Below are positions 49,556-58,963 of a DNA stretch of 64,000 nucleotides, piece by piece (the stretch's first letter is position 1; every line of letters starts with the position of its first letter). Below the pieces are notes generated by a model. That model searched no databases. It was given only the letters and a program-made list of their open reading frames with translations, and was not told the DNA's origin. Made by a program: the position numbers and the translations under genes. The stretch is from Sulfurisoma sp. Its GTDB lineage: Bacteria > Pseudomonadota > Gammaproteobacteria > Burkholderiales > Rhodocyclaceae. Where the stretch lies: positions 20,633 to 84,632 of the forward strand of contig JAUYFI010000087.1 in assembly GCA_030691075.1 (NCBI GenBank), given 5' to 3'.

Positions 49556-49768
49556 TCAGCGCGGCTGGGCGGCAGCCCATCCGCCCATGGTCCTGGCCCA
49601 GTGTTCGGCCGTGACCGGGTCGATGTCGAAAATGGTAAAGCGGCTGCGCTCGCGGATGCGAATGCGCAGCATCGGCATGCCGCCGGCCGCGTACTCCATC
49701 TGCTGCAACTCGATTTCCTGATTGCCGATCGGCACGCGGAACTTGTCAAGGCTGGTAACTTTGTCCAC
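49556..49768 (-). CDS. small conserved protein of unknown function
   Basis: A 70-residue soluble protein (KFRVPIGNQEIELQQMEY, IRIRERSRFTIFDIDP, TAEHWARTMGGWA). No known family was recognised. It is the first gene on the minus strand in front of the divergent dsr operon and is followed by the Cas6-like gene after a gap of 18 bases, so the two are probably cotranscribed and may work together. Confidence 0.6.
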   Translation of the reverse strand: MDKVTSLDKFRVPIGNQEIELQQMEYAAGGMPMLRIRIRERSRFTIFDIDPVTAEHWARTMGGWAAAQPR

Positions 49769-50041
49769 AATTTCTCTTTCGGTTGGGGCTTCTGCCGGCG
49801 CGCACTATCGCATCGCTTGCGCCCGGCCGGCCATCACCGGATGGGCGTGGAAGGATATACTCCTTTCGGGTAGGTGGCACTACTCCCTTGAAGGTACATA
49901 ATTTACCTGCGTGGGGTATGGCATGGTTGCCGCCCCCTCCGTAACATCCGCTGAACCCTGCATCGCCAAATCTGAGTAAGGGCGTCGATTCGTGTATTCT
50001 TCGCCGTTACCCTAATAGTCCAAACAGAGGAGACAACTCGA
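49769..50041. promoter_or_regulatory. divergent promoter region of dsrA and the minus-strand sulfur genes
   Basis: A 273-base gap between two divergent operons, so promoters for both are expected here. AGAGGAGACAAC just before the dsrA ATG is a strong ribosome binding site. No clear FNR-like site of the hydrogenase type is present. Core promoter hexamers could not be assigned safely. Confidence 0.6.
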
Positions 50042-51337
50042 ATGGCCAAGCAACTGCATCCCACCCCCAACCTGGACGAACTTGAAAAAGGCCCGTGGCC
50101 GAGCTTCGTTACCGGTCTCAAGCGCCTTGCCAAGGATAAGGATTACATGGTTGATGTGCTCGGCCACCTCGAGCATTCCTACAAGACCCGCAAGGGCTAC
50201 TGGAAGGGTGGCACGGTCGGCGTCATCGGCTACGGCGGCGGCGTGATTCCCCGCTTCACCGAGATCAAGAACGAGAAAGGCGAAGCCGTCTTCAAGGACG
50301 CCGCCGAGTTCCACACCATCCGCATCATGCCGCCCCCCGGCATGCACTACGACACCGGCACCCTGCGCAAGTTCTGCGACATCTGGGACCAGTACGGCTC
50401 CGGCCTCATCGCCCTGCACGGCCAGTCCGGCGACATCATGCTGCAGGGTTGCACCAGCGAAAACGTGCAGCCGGCCTTCGACGCGATCAACGAAATGGGC
50501 TTCGACATGGGTGGCGCCGGCCCGGCCGTGCGCACCTCGATGTCCTGCGTCGGCGCGGCTCGCTGCGAGCAATCGTGCTACGACGAAGCCAAGGCCCACA
50601 AGATGGTGGTCAACACCTTCCTCGACGACATCCACCGTCCGGCCCTGCCCTACAAGTTCAAGTTCAAGTTCTCCGGCTGCGGCAACGACTGCATGAACGC
50701 CATTCACCGCGCCGACATGGCCGTGATCGGCACCTGGCGCGACAACATGCGCACCGACGACGAGCTCGGCAAGAAGTGGTTCGCCAAGCACGGCATGAAC
50801 GAGTTGGTCAACGACGTCGTCTCCCGTTGCCCGACCAAGGCCCTGCAGATCAAGGATGCCAAGGACGTGCGCAAGGGTGGCGACATCTCTTCCGTCGCCC
50901 TCGACGACACCCAGTGCCTCGAGATCGACAACAAGGACTGCGTGCGCTGCATGCACTGCATCAACGTCATGACCGGCGCGCTGGCCCCGGGCAAGGACAA
51001 GGGCGCCTCGATCCTGATCGGCGGCAAGAGCCACCTCAAGATCGGCAGCCTGATGGGCACCCTGGTCGTCCCCTTCATGAAGCTCGAGAAGGACGAGGAC
51101 TACCAGCAACTAGTCGAACTGGCCCAGACCATCATCGACTTCTTCGCCGAAAACGCGCTCGAGCACGAGCGTACCGGCGAGATGATCGAGCGCATCGGCC
51201 TGGTCAACTTCCTGGAAGGCATCGGCCTCGACATCGACGCCAACATGGTCACCAACCCGCGCATGAACCCCTATGTCAACACGGGCGACTGGGACGAGGA
51301 AGTGGCCAAGATCAAGGCCAAGAAGGCTGCCGCGTAA
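50042..51337 (+). CDS. dsrA: reverse-type dissimilatory sulfite reductase subunit alpha
   Basis: DsrA (431 residues) with DsrB forms the cytosolic sirohaem enzyme that here most likely oxidises sulfane sulfur from DsrC to sulfite. The sirohaem/[4Fe-4S] ligands are seen in SCVGAARCEQSC and SGCGNDCMN (Cx5C..Cx3C). A ferredoxin domain follows with CVRCMHCINVM and SRCPTKALQI. The oxidative direction is inferred from the dsrEFH, dsrL and dsrN/R company, all typical of sulfur oxidisers. Start: ATG with a strong RBS. Confidence 0.97.
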   Translation: MAKQLHPTPNLDELEKGPWPSFVTGLKRLAKDKDYMVDVLGHLEHSYKTRKGYWKGGTVGVIGYGGGVIPRFTEIKNEKGEAVFKDAAEFHTIRIMPPPGMHYDTGTLRKFCDIWDQYGSGLIALHGQSGDIMLQGCTSENVQPAFDAINEMGFDMGGAGPAVRTSMSCVGAARCEQSCYDEAKAHKMVVNTFLDDIHRPALPYKFKFKFSGCGNDCMNAIHRADMAVIGTWRDNMRTDDELGKKWFAKHGMNELVNDVVSRCPTKALQIKDAKDVRKGGDISSVALDDTQCLEIDNKDCVRCMHCINVMTGALAPGKDKGASILIGGKSHLKIGSLMGTLVVPFMKLEKDEDYQQLVELAQTIIDFFAENALEHERTGEMIERIGLVNFLEGIGLDIDANMVTNPRMNPYVNTGDWDEEVAKIKAKKAAA

Positions 51338-51354
51338 GGTTTTGCATGCTGCCC

Positions 51355-51376
51355 CCGGCGGGGTCACACCCGCCGG
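51355..51376 (+). other. hairpin between dsrA and dsrB
   Basis: A perfect 8-bp stem CCGGCGGG/CCCGCCGG with a six-base loop and no T-run, inside the 94-base gap between dsrA and dsrB. A possible mRNA-stabilising or processing element. Confidence 0.6.
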
Positions 51377-51431
51377 ACGTGGTAGCGCATAAATACCCCT
51401 GATTCCAATACCGACATTTTCGGAGACAACT

Positions 51432-52505
51432 ATGGCTCAAGCACAGCGTCGGGCAGTCGAGTGTGGCGTACCCGATCCCGCCCCGTTCATGCATCCCTCC
51501 CTGCTCAAGAACAAGGGCAACTGGAAGTATCACGACCGTCCGCGTCCCGGCGTCCTGCACCACGTTTCCCACTCCGGCGACCAGGTGTGGTCCGTGCGCG
51601 CCGGCACCCAGCGCCAGATGGATACCTACACCATCCGCACGCTGTGTGACATCGCCGACAAATTCGGCGAAGGCTTCGTCCGCTTCACCATCCGCTCCAA
51701 CATCGAGTACATCCTCGCCGACCAGAAAAAGGTCGATCCGCTGATCGCCGAACTCGAGAAGCACGGATTCCCCGTCGGCGGCACCGGCAACTCCATGTCG
51801 ATGGTCGCCCACACCCAGGGCTGGCTGCACTGCGACATCCCCGGCACCGACGCTTCCGGCGTGGTCAAGTCGATGATGGACGAGCTCTACCACGAGTTCA
51901 AGAACGAAGAGATGCCGAACCGCCTGCACCTCTCGACGTCCTGCTGCGAGATCAACTGCGGCGGCCAGGCCGACATCGCCGTGATCATCCAGCACACCAA
52001 GCCGCCGAAGATCAACCACGATCTCGTCGCCAACGTCTGCGAACGTCCGGCCGTCGTGGCCCGCTGCCCGGTCGCGGCCATCCGCCCCGCTCTGGTCAAC
52101 GGCAAGCCCTCGCTCGAAGTCGACGAGAAGAAGTGCATCTGCTGCGGCGCCTGCTACCCCCCCTGCCCGCCCATGCAGATCAACGATCCCGAGCACTCCA
52201 AGCTGGCGATCTGGGTCGGTGGCAAGAATGCCAACGCCCGCGGCAAGCCGCAGATCATGAAAATGGTCGCCTCCGGCCTGCCCAACAACGCCCCGCGCTG
52301 GCCCGAAGTCAACAAGGTCGTGGGCGACATCATCAAGGCCTACAAGGCCGACGCCCGCCCGTGGGAGCGCCTGTCCGACTGGATCGACCGTATCGGCTGG
52401 CCGCGCTTCTTCGAGAAGACCGGTCTGACCTTCACCAAGTACCTGATCGACGACTGGCGCGGTTCGCGTGCGAACCTCAACGCGTCGGCCCACGTCCGCT
52501 TCTAA
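51432..52505 (+). CDS. dsrB: reverse-type dissimilatory sulfite reductase subunit beta
   Basis: DsrB (357 residues) holds the catalytically active sirohaem pair partner. STSCCEINCGGQADIAV carries the cluster cysteines, and the inserted ferredoxin domain has KKCICCGACYPPCPPMQI. The HPSLLKNKGNWKYHDRPRPG start is typical. It follows dsrA after 94 bases containing a hairpin, with GGAGACAAC before ATG. Amounts of A and B must match; both seem intact. Confidence 0.97.
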   Translation: MAQAQRRAVECGVPDPAPFMHPSLLKNKGNWKYHDRPRPGVLHHVSHSGDQVWSVRAGTQRQMDTYTIRTLCDIADKFGEGFVRFTIRSNIEYILADQKKVDPLIAELEKHGFPVGGTGNSMSMVAHTQGWLHCDIPGTDASGVVKSMMDELYHEFKNEEMPNRLHLSTSCCEINCGGQADIAVIIQHTKPPKINHDLVANVCERPAVVARCPVAAIRPALVNGKPSLEVDEKKCICCGACYPPCPPMQINDPEHSKLAIWVGGKNANARGKPQIMKMVASGLPNNAPRWPEVNKVVGDIIKAYKADARPWERLSDWIDRIGWPRFFEKTGLTFTKYLIDDWRGSRANLNASAHVRF

Positions 52506-52527
52506 GGATAAGAGAGGGTATTGCACG

Positions 52528-52920
52528 ATGAAATTTTCTATTGTGGTCAACGAGGGGCCTTACACGCATCAGGCCTCCGACAGCGCCTATCATTTCACCA
52601 AGGCGCTATTGGCGAAGGGGCACGAGGTTTTCCGCGTGTTCTTCTATCACGATGGTGTCAACAACGCGACCCGTCTGACGACGCCGCCGCAGGACGACCG
52701 CAACATCGTCAACCGCTGGTCGAAGCTGGCTCAGGGTAGCGAGCTTGACATGGTGGTCTGCGTCGCCGCGGCCCAGCGTCGCGGCATCGTCGACGAGGGC
52801 GAGGCCAAGCGTAACGGCAAGGACTCCACCAACCTGGCGCCGGGCTTCCGCATCTCCGGCCTTGGCCAGTTGATCGAAGCCGGCATCCAGGCCGATCGCA
52901 TCGTCGTGTTCGGCGACTAA
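52528..52920 (+). CDS. dsrE: sulfur-transfer protein DsrE
   Basis: DsrE (130 residues) forms the DsrE2F2H2 hexamer that receives persulfide sulfur from TusA and passes it to DsrC. The active cysteine lies in LDMVVCVAAAQRRG. The YTHQASDSAYHFTKALLAKG start is typical of the DsrE/F/H-TusBCD fold. The ATG at 52528 is preceded by GAGAGGG; an upstream in-frame ATG lies inside dsrB. dsrF follows after ten bases. Confidence 0.96.
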   Translation: MKFSIVVNEGPYTHQASDSAYHFTKALLAKGHEVFRVFFYHDGVNNATRLTTPPQDDRNIVNRWSKLAQGSELDMVVCVAAAQRRGIVDEGEAKRNGKDSTNLAPGFRISGLGQLIEAGIQADRIVVFGD

Positions 52921-52930
52921 GGGGCGAACC

Positions 52931-53296
52931 ATGAGCACTATCAAGAAATTCATGTTCGTCAACCGCAAAGCGCCCTACGGCACCATCTACGCCCTGGAGT
53001 CGCTTGAAGTGGTGCTGATTGCCGCCGCCTTCGACCAGGACTGCTCGATGGCATTCCTCGACGACGGCGTCTATCAGCTCAAGAAGGGCCATCAGACCAA
53101 GGGCATTGAGGTCAAGGGTTTCGAGAAGACCTTTGGCGCGCTGGAAGACTACGACGTGGAAAAGCTGTACGTCGACCAGGAATCACTCGCCGCCCGCGGC
53201 CTGACCGCCGAGGATCTATGCGTACCGGTGGAAGTGATGAGCCGTGCCGAACTTGGCAAGCTGATGGACGAGCAAGACGTCGTCCTTTCGTTCTAA
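52931..53296 (+). CDS. dsrF: sulfur-transfer protein DsrF
   Basis: DsrF (121 residues) is the TusC-like structural subunit of the DsrEFH hexamer. It has FVNRKAPYGTIYALESLEVVLIAAAF and FLDDGVYQLKKG with the conserved DDGV element, and ends EQDVVLSF. No active-site cysteine is required in this subunit. It lies between dsrE and dsrH with gaps of ten and twelve bases. Confidence 0.95.
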   Translation: MSTIKKFMFVNRKAPYGTIYALESLEVVLIAAAFDQDCSMAFLDDGVYQLKKGHQTKGIEVKGFEKTFGALEDYDVEKLYVDQESLAARGLTAEDLCVPVEVMSRAELGKLMDEQDVVLSF

Positions 53297-53308
53297 GGGG
53301 AAAACCGC

Positions 53309-53605
53309 ATGCTGCACATCGTCAACAAGTCCCCGTTCGAGCGCAACTCGCTGGACACGCTGCTCGACACATCGCCGGGCGGCGCCATCCTGCTGATCGA
53401 GGACGGCGTCTATGCCGCCACCAAGGGCAACGCCTTTGAGCCCAAGCTCAAGGCCGCCATGGACAAGTTCAAGGTCTACGCCCTGCAGGGCGATCTCGAA
53501 GCCCGCGGCATCGCCGACCGCGTCACCGACGGCGTCGCCATGGTCGACTACGGCGGTTTCGTCGATCTCGTCGCGAACAACAAGACCAACCAGTCCTGGC
53601 TGTAA
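53309..53605 (+). CDS. dsrH: sulfur-transfer protein DsrH
   Basis: DsrH (98 residues) is the TusB-like subunit of DsrEFH. MLHIVNKSPFERNSLDTLL and ILLIEDGVYAATKG are family hallmarks, with a closing GGFVDLVANNKTNQSWL. No cysteine is seen, so as in other DsrH proteins lacking it, only DsrE would carry the sulfur. Next gene is dsrC after 47 bases. Confidence 0.94.
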   Translation: MLHIVNKSPFERNSLDTLLDTSPGGAILLIEDGVYAATKGNAFEPKLKAAMDKFKVYALQGDLEARGIADRVTDGVAMVDYGGFVDLVANNKTNQSWL

Positions 53606-53652
53606 CGCCACACACCCATCAAGCTACCTAAATCCATCAAGGAGACACTGTA

Positions 53653-53988
53653 ATGGCTTCTATCGAAGTGAATGGCAAGTCCTACGAAATCGACGAAGAA
53701 GGCTACCTGGTCAACCTCGGCGAGTGGAACGAGGAAATCGGTGCCTACCTGGCCCAGACCGAGAACGTCACCATGACCGAGCAGCACTGGGAAGTCGTGA
53801 ACTTCCTGCGCGACTACTACAACGAGTTCCAGATCGCCCCGGCCGTGCGCGTGCTGACCAAGGCCATCGGCAAGAAGCTCGGCGCGGACAAGGGCAACAG
53901 CCAGTACCTGTACGAACTGTTCCCCTACGGCCCGGCCAAGCAAGCGTGCAAGATCGCCGGCCTGCCGAAGCCCACCGGCTGCGTCTGA
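53653..53988 (+). CDS. dsrC: sulfur carrier DsrC
   Basis: DsrC (111 residues) carries sulfur as a persulfide or trisulfide between its two C-terminal cysteines and is the substrate of DsrAB. The flexible arm reads YELFPYGPAKQACKIAGLPKPTGCV in part: both ACKIAG and the penultimate Cys of TGCV are present. The RYS-like helix bundle (NFLRDYYNEFQIAPAVRVLTK) is typical. It is the functional counterpart of the cysteine-less paralogue at 48006-48344. AAGGAGA precedes ATG. Confidence 0.98.
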   Translation: MASIEVNGKSYEIDEEGYLVNLGEWNEEIGAYLAQTENVTMTEQHWEVVNFLRDYYNEFQIAPAVRVLTKAIGKKLGADKGNSQYLYELFPYGPAKQACKIAGLPKPTGCV

Positions 53989-54191
53989 TCGCCAGCGTTC
54001 CGCCTCCGGGCGGAGCGACAGCCGGAACGGTCTCCGCGCACCCGCGTACCCACGTACGATAGTGCCGGAGATCGCCTTCGGATGACGATCAGCCACGCAC
54101 CGCGGAATGTCGCGAGTCATTTCCGCGTGCGCGCCGAAGTCGAACAGTTGAGCATCTTTTTGCTGACGTATTAGCCAAGCCAGGGCCGACC
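53989..54191. other. dsrC-dsrM spacer with hairpin
   Basis: No gene. A small GC hairpin (TCCGCC, loop TCCG, GGCGGA) lies near 54001-54016. It may allow the abundant dsrC message to be separated from the membrane-complex genes. Confidence 0.5.
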
Positions 54192-54923
54192 ATGACTGCC
54201 GCGACCTATTTTTTCGCGATACTCTTTTACGCCGCGAGCGCATTGCTCGTCGTGGGGCTGATCTACAAGATCGCCGATTTCGCGCGTACTCCGGCCCCGC
54301 TGCTGATTCCGACGACCCCCGCCCCGACGACCACCGCCGGCGTGGTGTTCCGCATGTTCCGTGAAGTGGCCCTGTTTGAGAGCCTCTTCAAGTCCAATCT
54401 CTGGATCTGGGCCTTCGGCTGGATGTTCCACATGGGCCTGCTCCTGGTCCTCGCCCGCCATCTGCGCTATTTCACCGAGCCGGTGTGGACCTGGGTTGCG
54501 CTGATCCAGCCCTTCGGCCTGTATGCCGGCTTCGCCATGGGCGCCGGTCTCGCCGGCCTGTGGGCGCGCCGCTTCCTGGTCGAGCGCATCCGCTACATCT
54601 CCACCCCGTCCGATCACCTGATGCTGGCCCTGCTGCTGGGCATCGCCGCCACCGGCCTGCTGATGAAATTCGTCATGCACACCGACATCGTCGCCGTGAA
54701 GAGCTTTTTCCTCGGCCTGATGCGTTTCGAGATTCAGCCGCTGCCCGAGCATCCCGGCCTCTACATTCATCTGGCGCTGGTTGCGCTACTGATGATCGTT
54801 TTCCCGATCAGCAAGCTGCTGCACGCGCCGGGCATCTTCTTCAGCCCGACCCGCAACCAGGCCGACAACCCACGCGAAGCCCGTCACATCGCCGCTTGGG
54901 CCGCCGAGCTCGACGGCAAATAA
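54192..54923 (+). CDS. dsrM: membrane cytochrome b subunit DsrM
   Basis: DsrM (243 residues) is a NarI-like dihaem cytochrome b in the DsrMKJOP complex, linking DsrK to the quinone pool. About five membrane helices can be seen (LFYAASALLVVGLIY, FGWMFHMGLLLVLARHLRYF, FAMGAGLAGLW, LMLALLLGIAATGLLMKF, LYIHLALVALLMIVFPISKLLH), with His residues in the second and last helices suited to haem b. Reads straight into dsrK after 27 bases. Confidence 0.95.
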   Translation: MTAATYFFAILFYAASALLVVGLIYKIADFARTPAPLLIPTTPAPTTTAGVVFRMFREVALFESLFKSNLWIWAFGWMFHMGLLLVLARHLRYFTEPVWTWVALIQPFGLYAGFAMGAGLAGLWARRFLVERIRYISTPSDHLMLALLLGIAATGLLMKFVMHTDIVAVKSFFLGLMRFEIQPLPEHPGLYIHLALVALLMIVFPISKLLHAPGIFFSPTRNQADNPREARHIAAWAAELDGK

Positions 54924-54950
54924 GAAGGCCCACCAGGAGGAGACCAGAAC

Positions 54951-56492
54951 GTGGCCGGCCCAGAAATCAAAGCACCCGCTTTCCGCGAGTTCCCGACCAT
55001 CCCGGCGCTGCAACCGGGGTCGATGGCGGGATCGAAGTCCTATGTCGCCAACGAGAAGATCCAGGAAGCCCTTGGCTTCCCGGGCAAGCTCGACGACGAC
55101 TGGCAGGTCACGCACGACAAGGCCATCGCCAAGATGGGCGACCTGCTCGGCAAGTATCGCGGGCTCAAGGTGTTCATGGACTCCTGCGTCCATTGCGGTG
55201 CCTGCACCGACAAGTGCCACTACTTCATCGGCACCGGCGATCCCAAGAACATGCCGGTGGCGCGCCAGGATCTGATGCGCAGCGTCTATCGCCGCTACTT
55301 CACCCTCCCCGGCAAGTTCTTCCCCAGCCTGGTCGGCGCCAAGGATCTGACCAAGGAAGTTCTCGACGACTGGTATACCTATTACTGGCAGTGCTCGGAG
55401 TGCCGCCGCTGCTCGCTGTTCTGTCCCTACGGCATCGACACCGCCGAAGTCACCATGGCCGGCCGCGAGATTCTCGATCACGTCGGCTACGGCCAGAAGT
55501 ACTCGAACGAAATCATCGGCAAGGTGCACCGCATCGGCAACAACCTCGGCCTGCCCGGCCCGGCGCTGGAAAACACGCTGGAAGGCCTGGAAGAGGACGT
55601 CAAGGAGGAGACTGGCGTCGACGTCAAGTATCCGCTCGACGTCCATGGCGCCGAAGTGCTGCTGGTCACCCCCTCGGCCGACTTCTTCGCCGAGCCGCAC
55701 ATCGAGAGCCTGATCGGCTACGGCAAGGTCTTCCACGCGGCCGGCATCTCCTGGACGCTGTCGACGAAGGCGTCGGAAGCCGGCAACTTCGGCATGTTCA
55801 TCGGCAACTACGACCAGATGCGCAAGATCGCGCTGCGCATCCGCGAGGCGGCCCTGGAACTCGGCGTCAAGCGCATCGTCGTCGGCGAGTGCGGCCACGC
55901 CTGGCGCGCGGCCTACGCCTTCTGGAACACGCTGACCGGCATCGGCGCGGGTGGCAACGATCCCTTCGCCATCGAACTACAGAAGCAGCTCGACCCCAAC
56001 TACAAGCAGCCCGCGCACATCTGCGAGGTGACCTGGGACCTGATCCAGCAGGGCCGCCTCAAGTTCGACAAGTCGCTCAACGACCACCGCATCATCACCT
56101 TCCACGACTCCTGCAACGTGGCGCGCGCCTCGCGCATGGGTGACCTTCCCGGCGGCCAGTTCGACATTCCGCGCAACATCATCAAGGCGGTGGCGAACCA
56201 CTACGTCGAGATGGAAGCCTCGACCATCCGCGAGAAGACCTTCTGCTGCGGCGGCGGCGGCGGCGTCCTCACCGACGAGCTGATCGACCTGCGCGTCAAG
56301 GGCGCCCTGCCGCGCATGGAAGCGCTCAAGCAGATCGCCGATCATGACGGCGTGAATTTCATGGCGACCATCTGCGCCATCTGCAAGGCGCAGTTCACCA
56401 AGGTCCTGCCTTACTACGGATTCAACATGCGCCTGGTGGGCGGCGTGCATCAGCTGGTCAGCACCGCCATCAAGCTGGGCGACGAGAAGTAA
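54951..56492 (+). CDS. dsrK: HdrD-like iron-sulfur subunit DsrK
   Basis: DsrK (513 residues) starts with GTG after GGAGGAGACC. It holds two [4Fe-4S] clusters (CVHCGACTDKCHYF and CSECRRCSLFCPYG) and CCG-type motifs (HDSCNVARAS and KTFCCGGGGGVLTDE) for a catalytic Fe-S site that exchanges electrons with the DsrC disulfide or trisulfide. It faces the cytoplasm on DsrM. Length and motif order are normal for sulfur oxidisers. Confidence 0.96.
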   Translation: MAGPEIKAPAFREFPTIPALQPGSMAGSKSYVANEKIQEALGFPGKLDDDWQVTHDKAIAKMGDLLGKYRGLKVFMDSCVHCGACTDKCHYFIGTGDPKNMPVARQDLMRSVYRRYFTLPGKFFPSLVGAKDLTKEVLDDWYTYYWQCSECRRCSLFCPYGIDTAEVTMAGREILDHVGYGQKYSNEIIGKVHRIGNNLGLPGPALENTLEGLEEDVKEETGVDVKYPLDVHGAEVLLVTPSADFFAEPHIESLIGYGKVFHAAGISWTLSTKASEAGNFGMFIGNYDQMRKIALRIREAALELGVKRIVVGECGHAWRAAYAFWNTLTGIGAGGNDPFAIELQKQLDPNYKQPAHICEVTWDLIQQGRLKFDKSLNDHRIITFHDSCNVARASRMGDLPGGQFDIPRNIIKAVANHYVEMEASTIREKTFCCGGGGGVLTDELIDLRVKGALPRMEALKQIADHDGVNFMATICAICKAQFTKVLPYYGFNMRLVGGVHQLVSTAIKLGDEK

Positions 56493-56540
56493 AAGCATCA
56501 CCAGACACATACAACTACAGCGACTATTACGGAGACGACA

Positions 56541-58517
56541 ATGTCAGCGACGACCGATACCCAAACCGAGAAGTTGACCTTCCGCAAGTACAAGGACGGC
56601 GAGCCGCAGAAATTCAAGCGCCTGCAGGATCAGATCTTCCAGGCCAGCTGGTCGCACAAGTGCCCGACCTATGTCCAGTCCACCCCGCCGTGCCAGGGCT
56701 CCTGCCCGTCCGGCGAGGACATCCGCGGCTACCTCAATATCGTCCGCGGCGTCGAGAAGCCGCCCATGGGCGCCGACGGCAAGCCCGTCATGCCGTGGCA
56801 GGAATATGCCTGGCGCCGCCTGACCGAGGCCAACCCGCTGCCGGCCGTCATGGGCCGTGTCTGCCCGGCCCCGTGCGAGACCGGCTGCAACCGCAACATG
56901 GTCGAGGACCACGTCGGCATCAACTCCGTCGAGCATTTTCTCGGTGAGTACGCCATCACCAACAACCTGCAATTCAAGAAGCCCGAGGCGCACACCGGCA
57001 AGAAGGTCGCCGTGCTCGGCGGCGGTCCCGCCGGCCTGTCGGTGGCCTACCAGCTCGCTCTGAAGGGTCACTCGGTCACCATCTTCGACGACCACGAATT
57101 CCTCGGCGGCATGATGCGTTACGGCATCCCGGGCTACCGCACCCCGCGCGACGTTCTCGACGCCGAGATCCAGCGCATCCTCAACCTGGGTGTCGAAGTG
57201 AAACTCAAGTGCCGCGTCGGCACCGACATCTCGATGGAGCAGATCAACAAGGACTTCGATGCCGTGTTCCTCGGCATGGGCGCCCAGGGCGGCCGGCCGC
57301 TGCCCATCGACGGCACCGACAACGTCAGCAACATCGTGACCGCGACCGCCTTCCTCAAGGCCTTCAACGACGGTCGCCTCAAGCACGTCGGCAAGCGCGT
57401 CGTCGTCGTCGGCGGTGGCGACACCTCGATCGACGTCGCCACCGTGGCACGTCGCCTTGGTCACATCACCACCTCCAAGCCGACCGACTGGGAAGGCGCG
57501 ATTGCCGGCCAGATGGCCCAGGACGTGGCCGACATCTCCATGCGCCAGGGCGCCGATGTCGTGCTGACCTCGGTGTTCCCGATCGACAAGATGATGGCGA
57601 GCAAGCCGGAAATCGACCACGCCCAGGCCGAAGGCATCGACATCATGGGCGGCTGGATGCCGGTCGCCGTGGTCAAGGACGCCAACAATCGCGCCACCGC
57701 CCTGCGCGTCTGCCAGTGCGAGGCCAAGATGATCGGTGGCCGCCTAGAGATCAAGAAAATCGACGGCACCGAGAAGGATCTGCCGGCCGACCTGATCGTC
57801 TCCGCCATCGGTCAGTCCGTGGATTTCACCGGCCTCGATGAGTTCAACAACGGCAAGGGCGGCATCAGCGCCGACAAGAGCTATCAGGTCCAGGGCAAGC
57901 CGGGCGTCTTCGCCGGCGGCGACGTGATCCGTCCCCACCTGCTGACCACCGCCATCGGCCACGGCGCCATCGCCGCCGACGGCATCGACCAGTTCCTGTT
58001 GGGCATCCCGTCCGGTCGCCGTCCCAAGATCGACGTGCATGTCTTCGACCTGATGCGCAAGCTGGTCGAAAAGGGCACGCCGGTCGGCGAGATCCATGAG
58101 CCGACGTGGGGCACCGACAGCAACAAGGGCGCGGTGCACAACTACGATAACCGCTCCGACCGCTACGTCATCCCGCACGACGAGCTGTTCCTCGGCCACT
58201 TCCAGTACACGCCGCGCAACAAGCGCCACATCACGCATCTCAACAAGGACTCCGCCCTCGGCAACTTCGAGGAGCGCCTGGATCCCCTTGACGAGAAGCA
58301 GGCCGTCGGCGAAGCCAAGCGCTGCATGAGCTGCGGCCTCTGCTTCGAATGCGACAACTGCGTCGTGTATTGCCCGCAAACCGCCGTCTATAAGGTCAAG
58401 AAGACCGAAGCCACCACGGGTCGCTATGTCGCCACCGACTACGACAAGTGCATCGGCTGCCACATCTGCCACGATGTCTGCCCCACCGGCTACATCCAGA
58501 TGGGTCTGGGCGAGTAA
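56541..58517 (+). CDS. dsrL: NAD(P)H:acceptor oxidoreductase DsrL
   Basis: DsrL (658 residues) is a GltD-like flavoprotein essential for sulfur oxidation. The N-terminal cysteines (CPTYVQSTPPCQGSCPSGED, CPAPCETGCNRN) form Fe-S clusters; FAD is bound at LGGGPAGLSVAYQ and NAD(P)H at VVVGGGDTSIDVA; two ferredoxin-type clusters end the chain (CMSCGLCFECDNCVVYC, CIGCHICHDVCPTG). It takes electrons from DsrAB to NAD(P)+. Its presence supports the oxidative direction of the cluster. Confidence 0.96.
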   Translation: MSATTDTQTEKLTFRKYKDGEPQKFKRLQDQIFQASWSHKCPTYVQSTPPCQGSCPSGEDIRGYLNIVRGVEKPPMGADGKPVMPWQEYAWRRLTEANPLPAVMGRVCPAPCETGCNRNMVEDHVGINSVEHFLGEYAITNNLQFKKPEAHTGKKVAVLGGGPAGLSVAYQLALKGHSVTIFDDHEFLGGMMRYGIPGYRTPRDVLDAEIQRILNLGVEVKLKCRVGTDISMEQINKDFDAVFLGMGAQGGRPLPIDGTDNVSNIVTATAFLKAFNDGRLKHVGKRVVVVGGGDTSIDVATVARRLGHITTSKPTDWEGAIAGQMAQDVADISMRQGADVVLTSVFPIDKMMASKPEIDHAQAEGIDIMGGWMPVAVVKDANNRATALRVCQCEAKMIGGRLEIKKIDGTEKDLPADLIVSAIGQSVDFTGLDEFNNGKGGISADKSYQVQGKPGVFAGGDVIRPHLLTTAIGHGAIAADGIDQFLLGIPSGRRPKIDVHVFDLMRKLVEKGTPVGEIHEPTWGTDSNKGAVHNYDNRSDRYVIPHDELFLGHFQYTPRNKRHITHLNKDSALGNFEERLDPLDEKQAVGEAKRCMSCGLCFECDNCVVYCPQTAVYKVKKTEATTGRYVATDYDKCIGCHICHDVCPTGYIQMGLGE

Positions 58518-58537
58518 CCAATCAAGTAGAGCGAGCC

Positions 58538-58963
58538 ATGCCGAGCACCTTCCGTCTTGCTGTTGCCGTGTTCTCCGCCGTCGCCGCCCTGGTCAGTAGC
58601 GGGGCCGTCGCCGGCGAGAGCCGCGTTCCGAAGCCCGCGATCACCATCGAAAATCCGGGCAAATGCGTGGCGCCCGTCGACGAGATGCGGCGCAATCACA
58701 TGGACATGCTCAAGCACACGCGCGACAAGACGATGCGCGACGGCGTGCGCGGCATGAAGACCAGCCTCAACGGCTGCATCGAGTGCCACGCCAGCAAGAA
58801 GACAGGTTCGGTGCTCGGCTCCAACGAGAATTTCTGCCAAAGCTGTCACGCCTATGCGGCGGTGAAGCTCGACTGCTGGGATTGCCACCAGCCCAAGGCC
58901 GGCTACAAGGCCACGGGCACGGCCCCGGCGGGCCACGCCAGCACCGCGGGAGCCAAGCCATGA
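58538..58963 (+). CDS. dsrJ: triheme cytochrome c DsrJ
   Basis: DsrJ (141 residues) has an N-terminal signal anchor (LAVAVFSAVAALVSSGAVAG) and three haem-binding motifs CIECH, CQSCH and CWDCH. It is the periplasmic cytochrome of DsrMKJOP. The ATG at 58538 is placed 20 bases after the dsrL stop. The stop overlaps the dsrO ATG (ATGA). Confidence 0.95.
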   Translation: MPSTFRLAVAVFSAVAALVSSGAVAGESRVPKPAITIENPGKCVAPVDEMRRNHMDMLKHTRDKTMRDGVRGMKTSLNGCIECHASKKTGSVLGSNENFCQSCHAYAAVKLDCWDCHQPKAGYKATGTAPAGHASTAGAKP

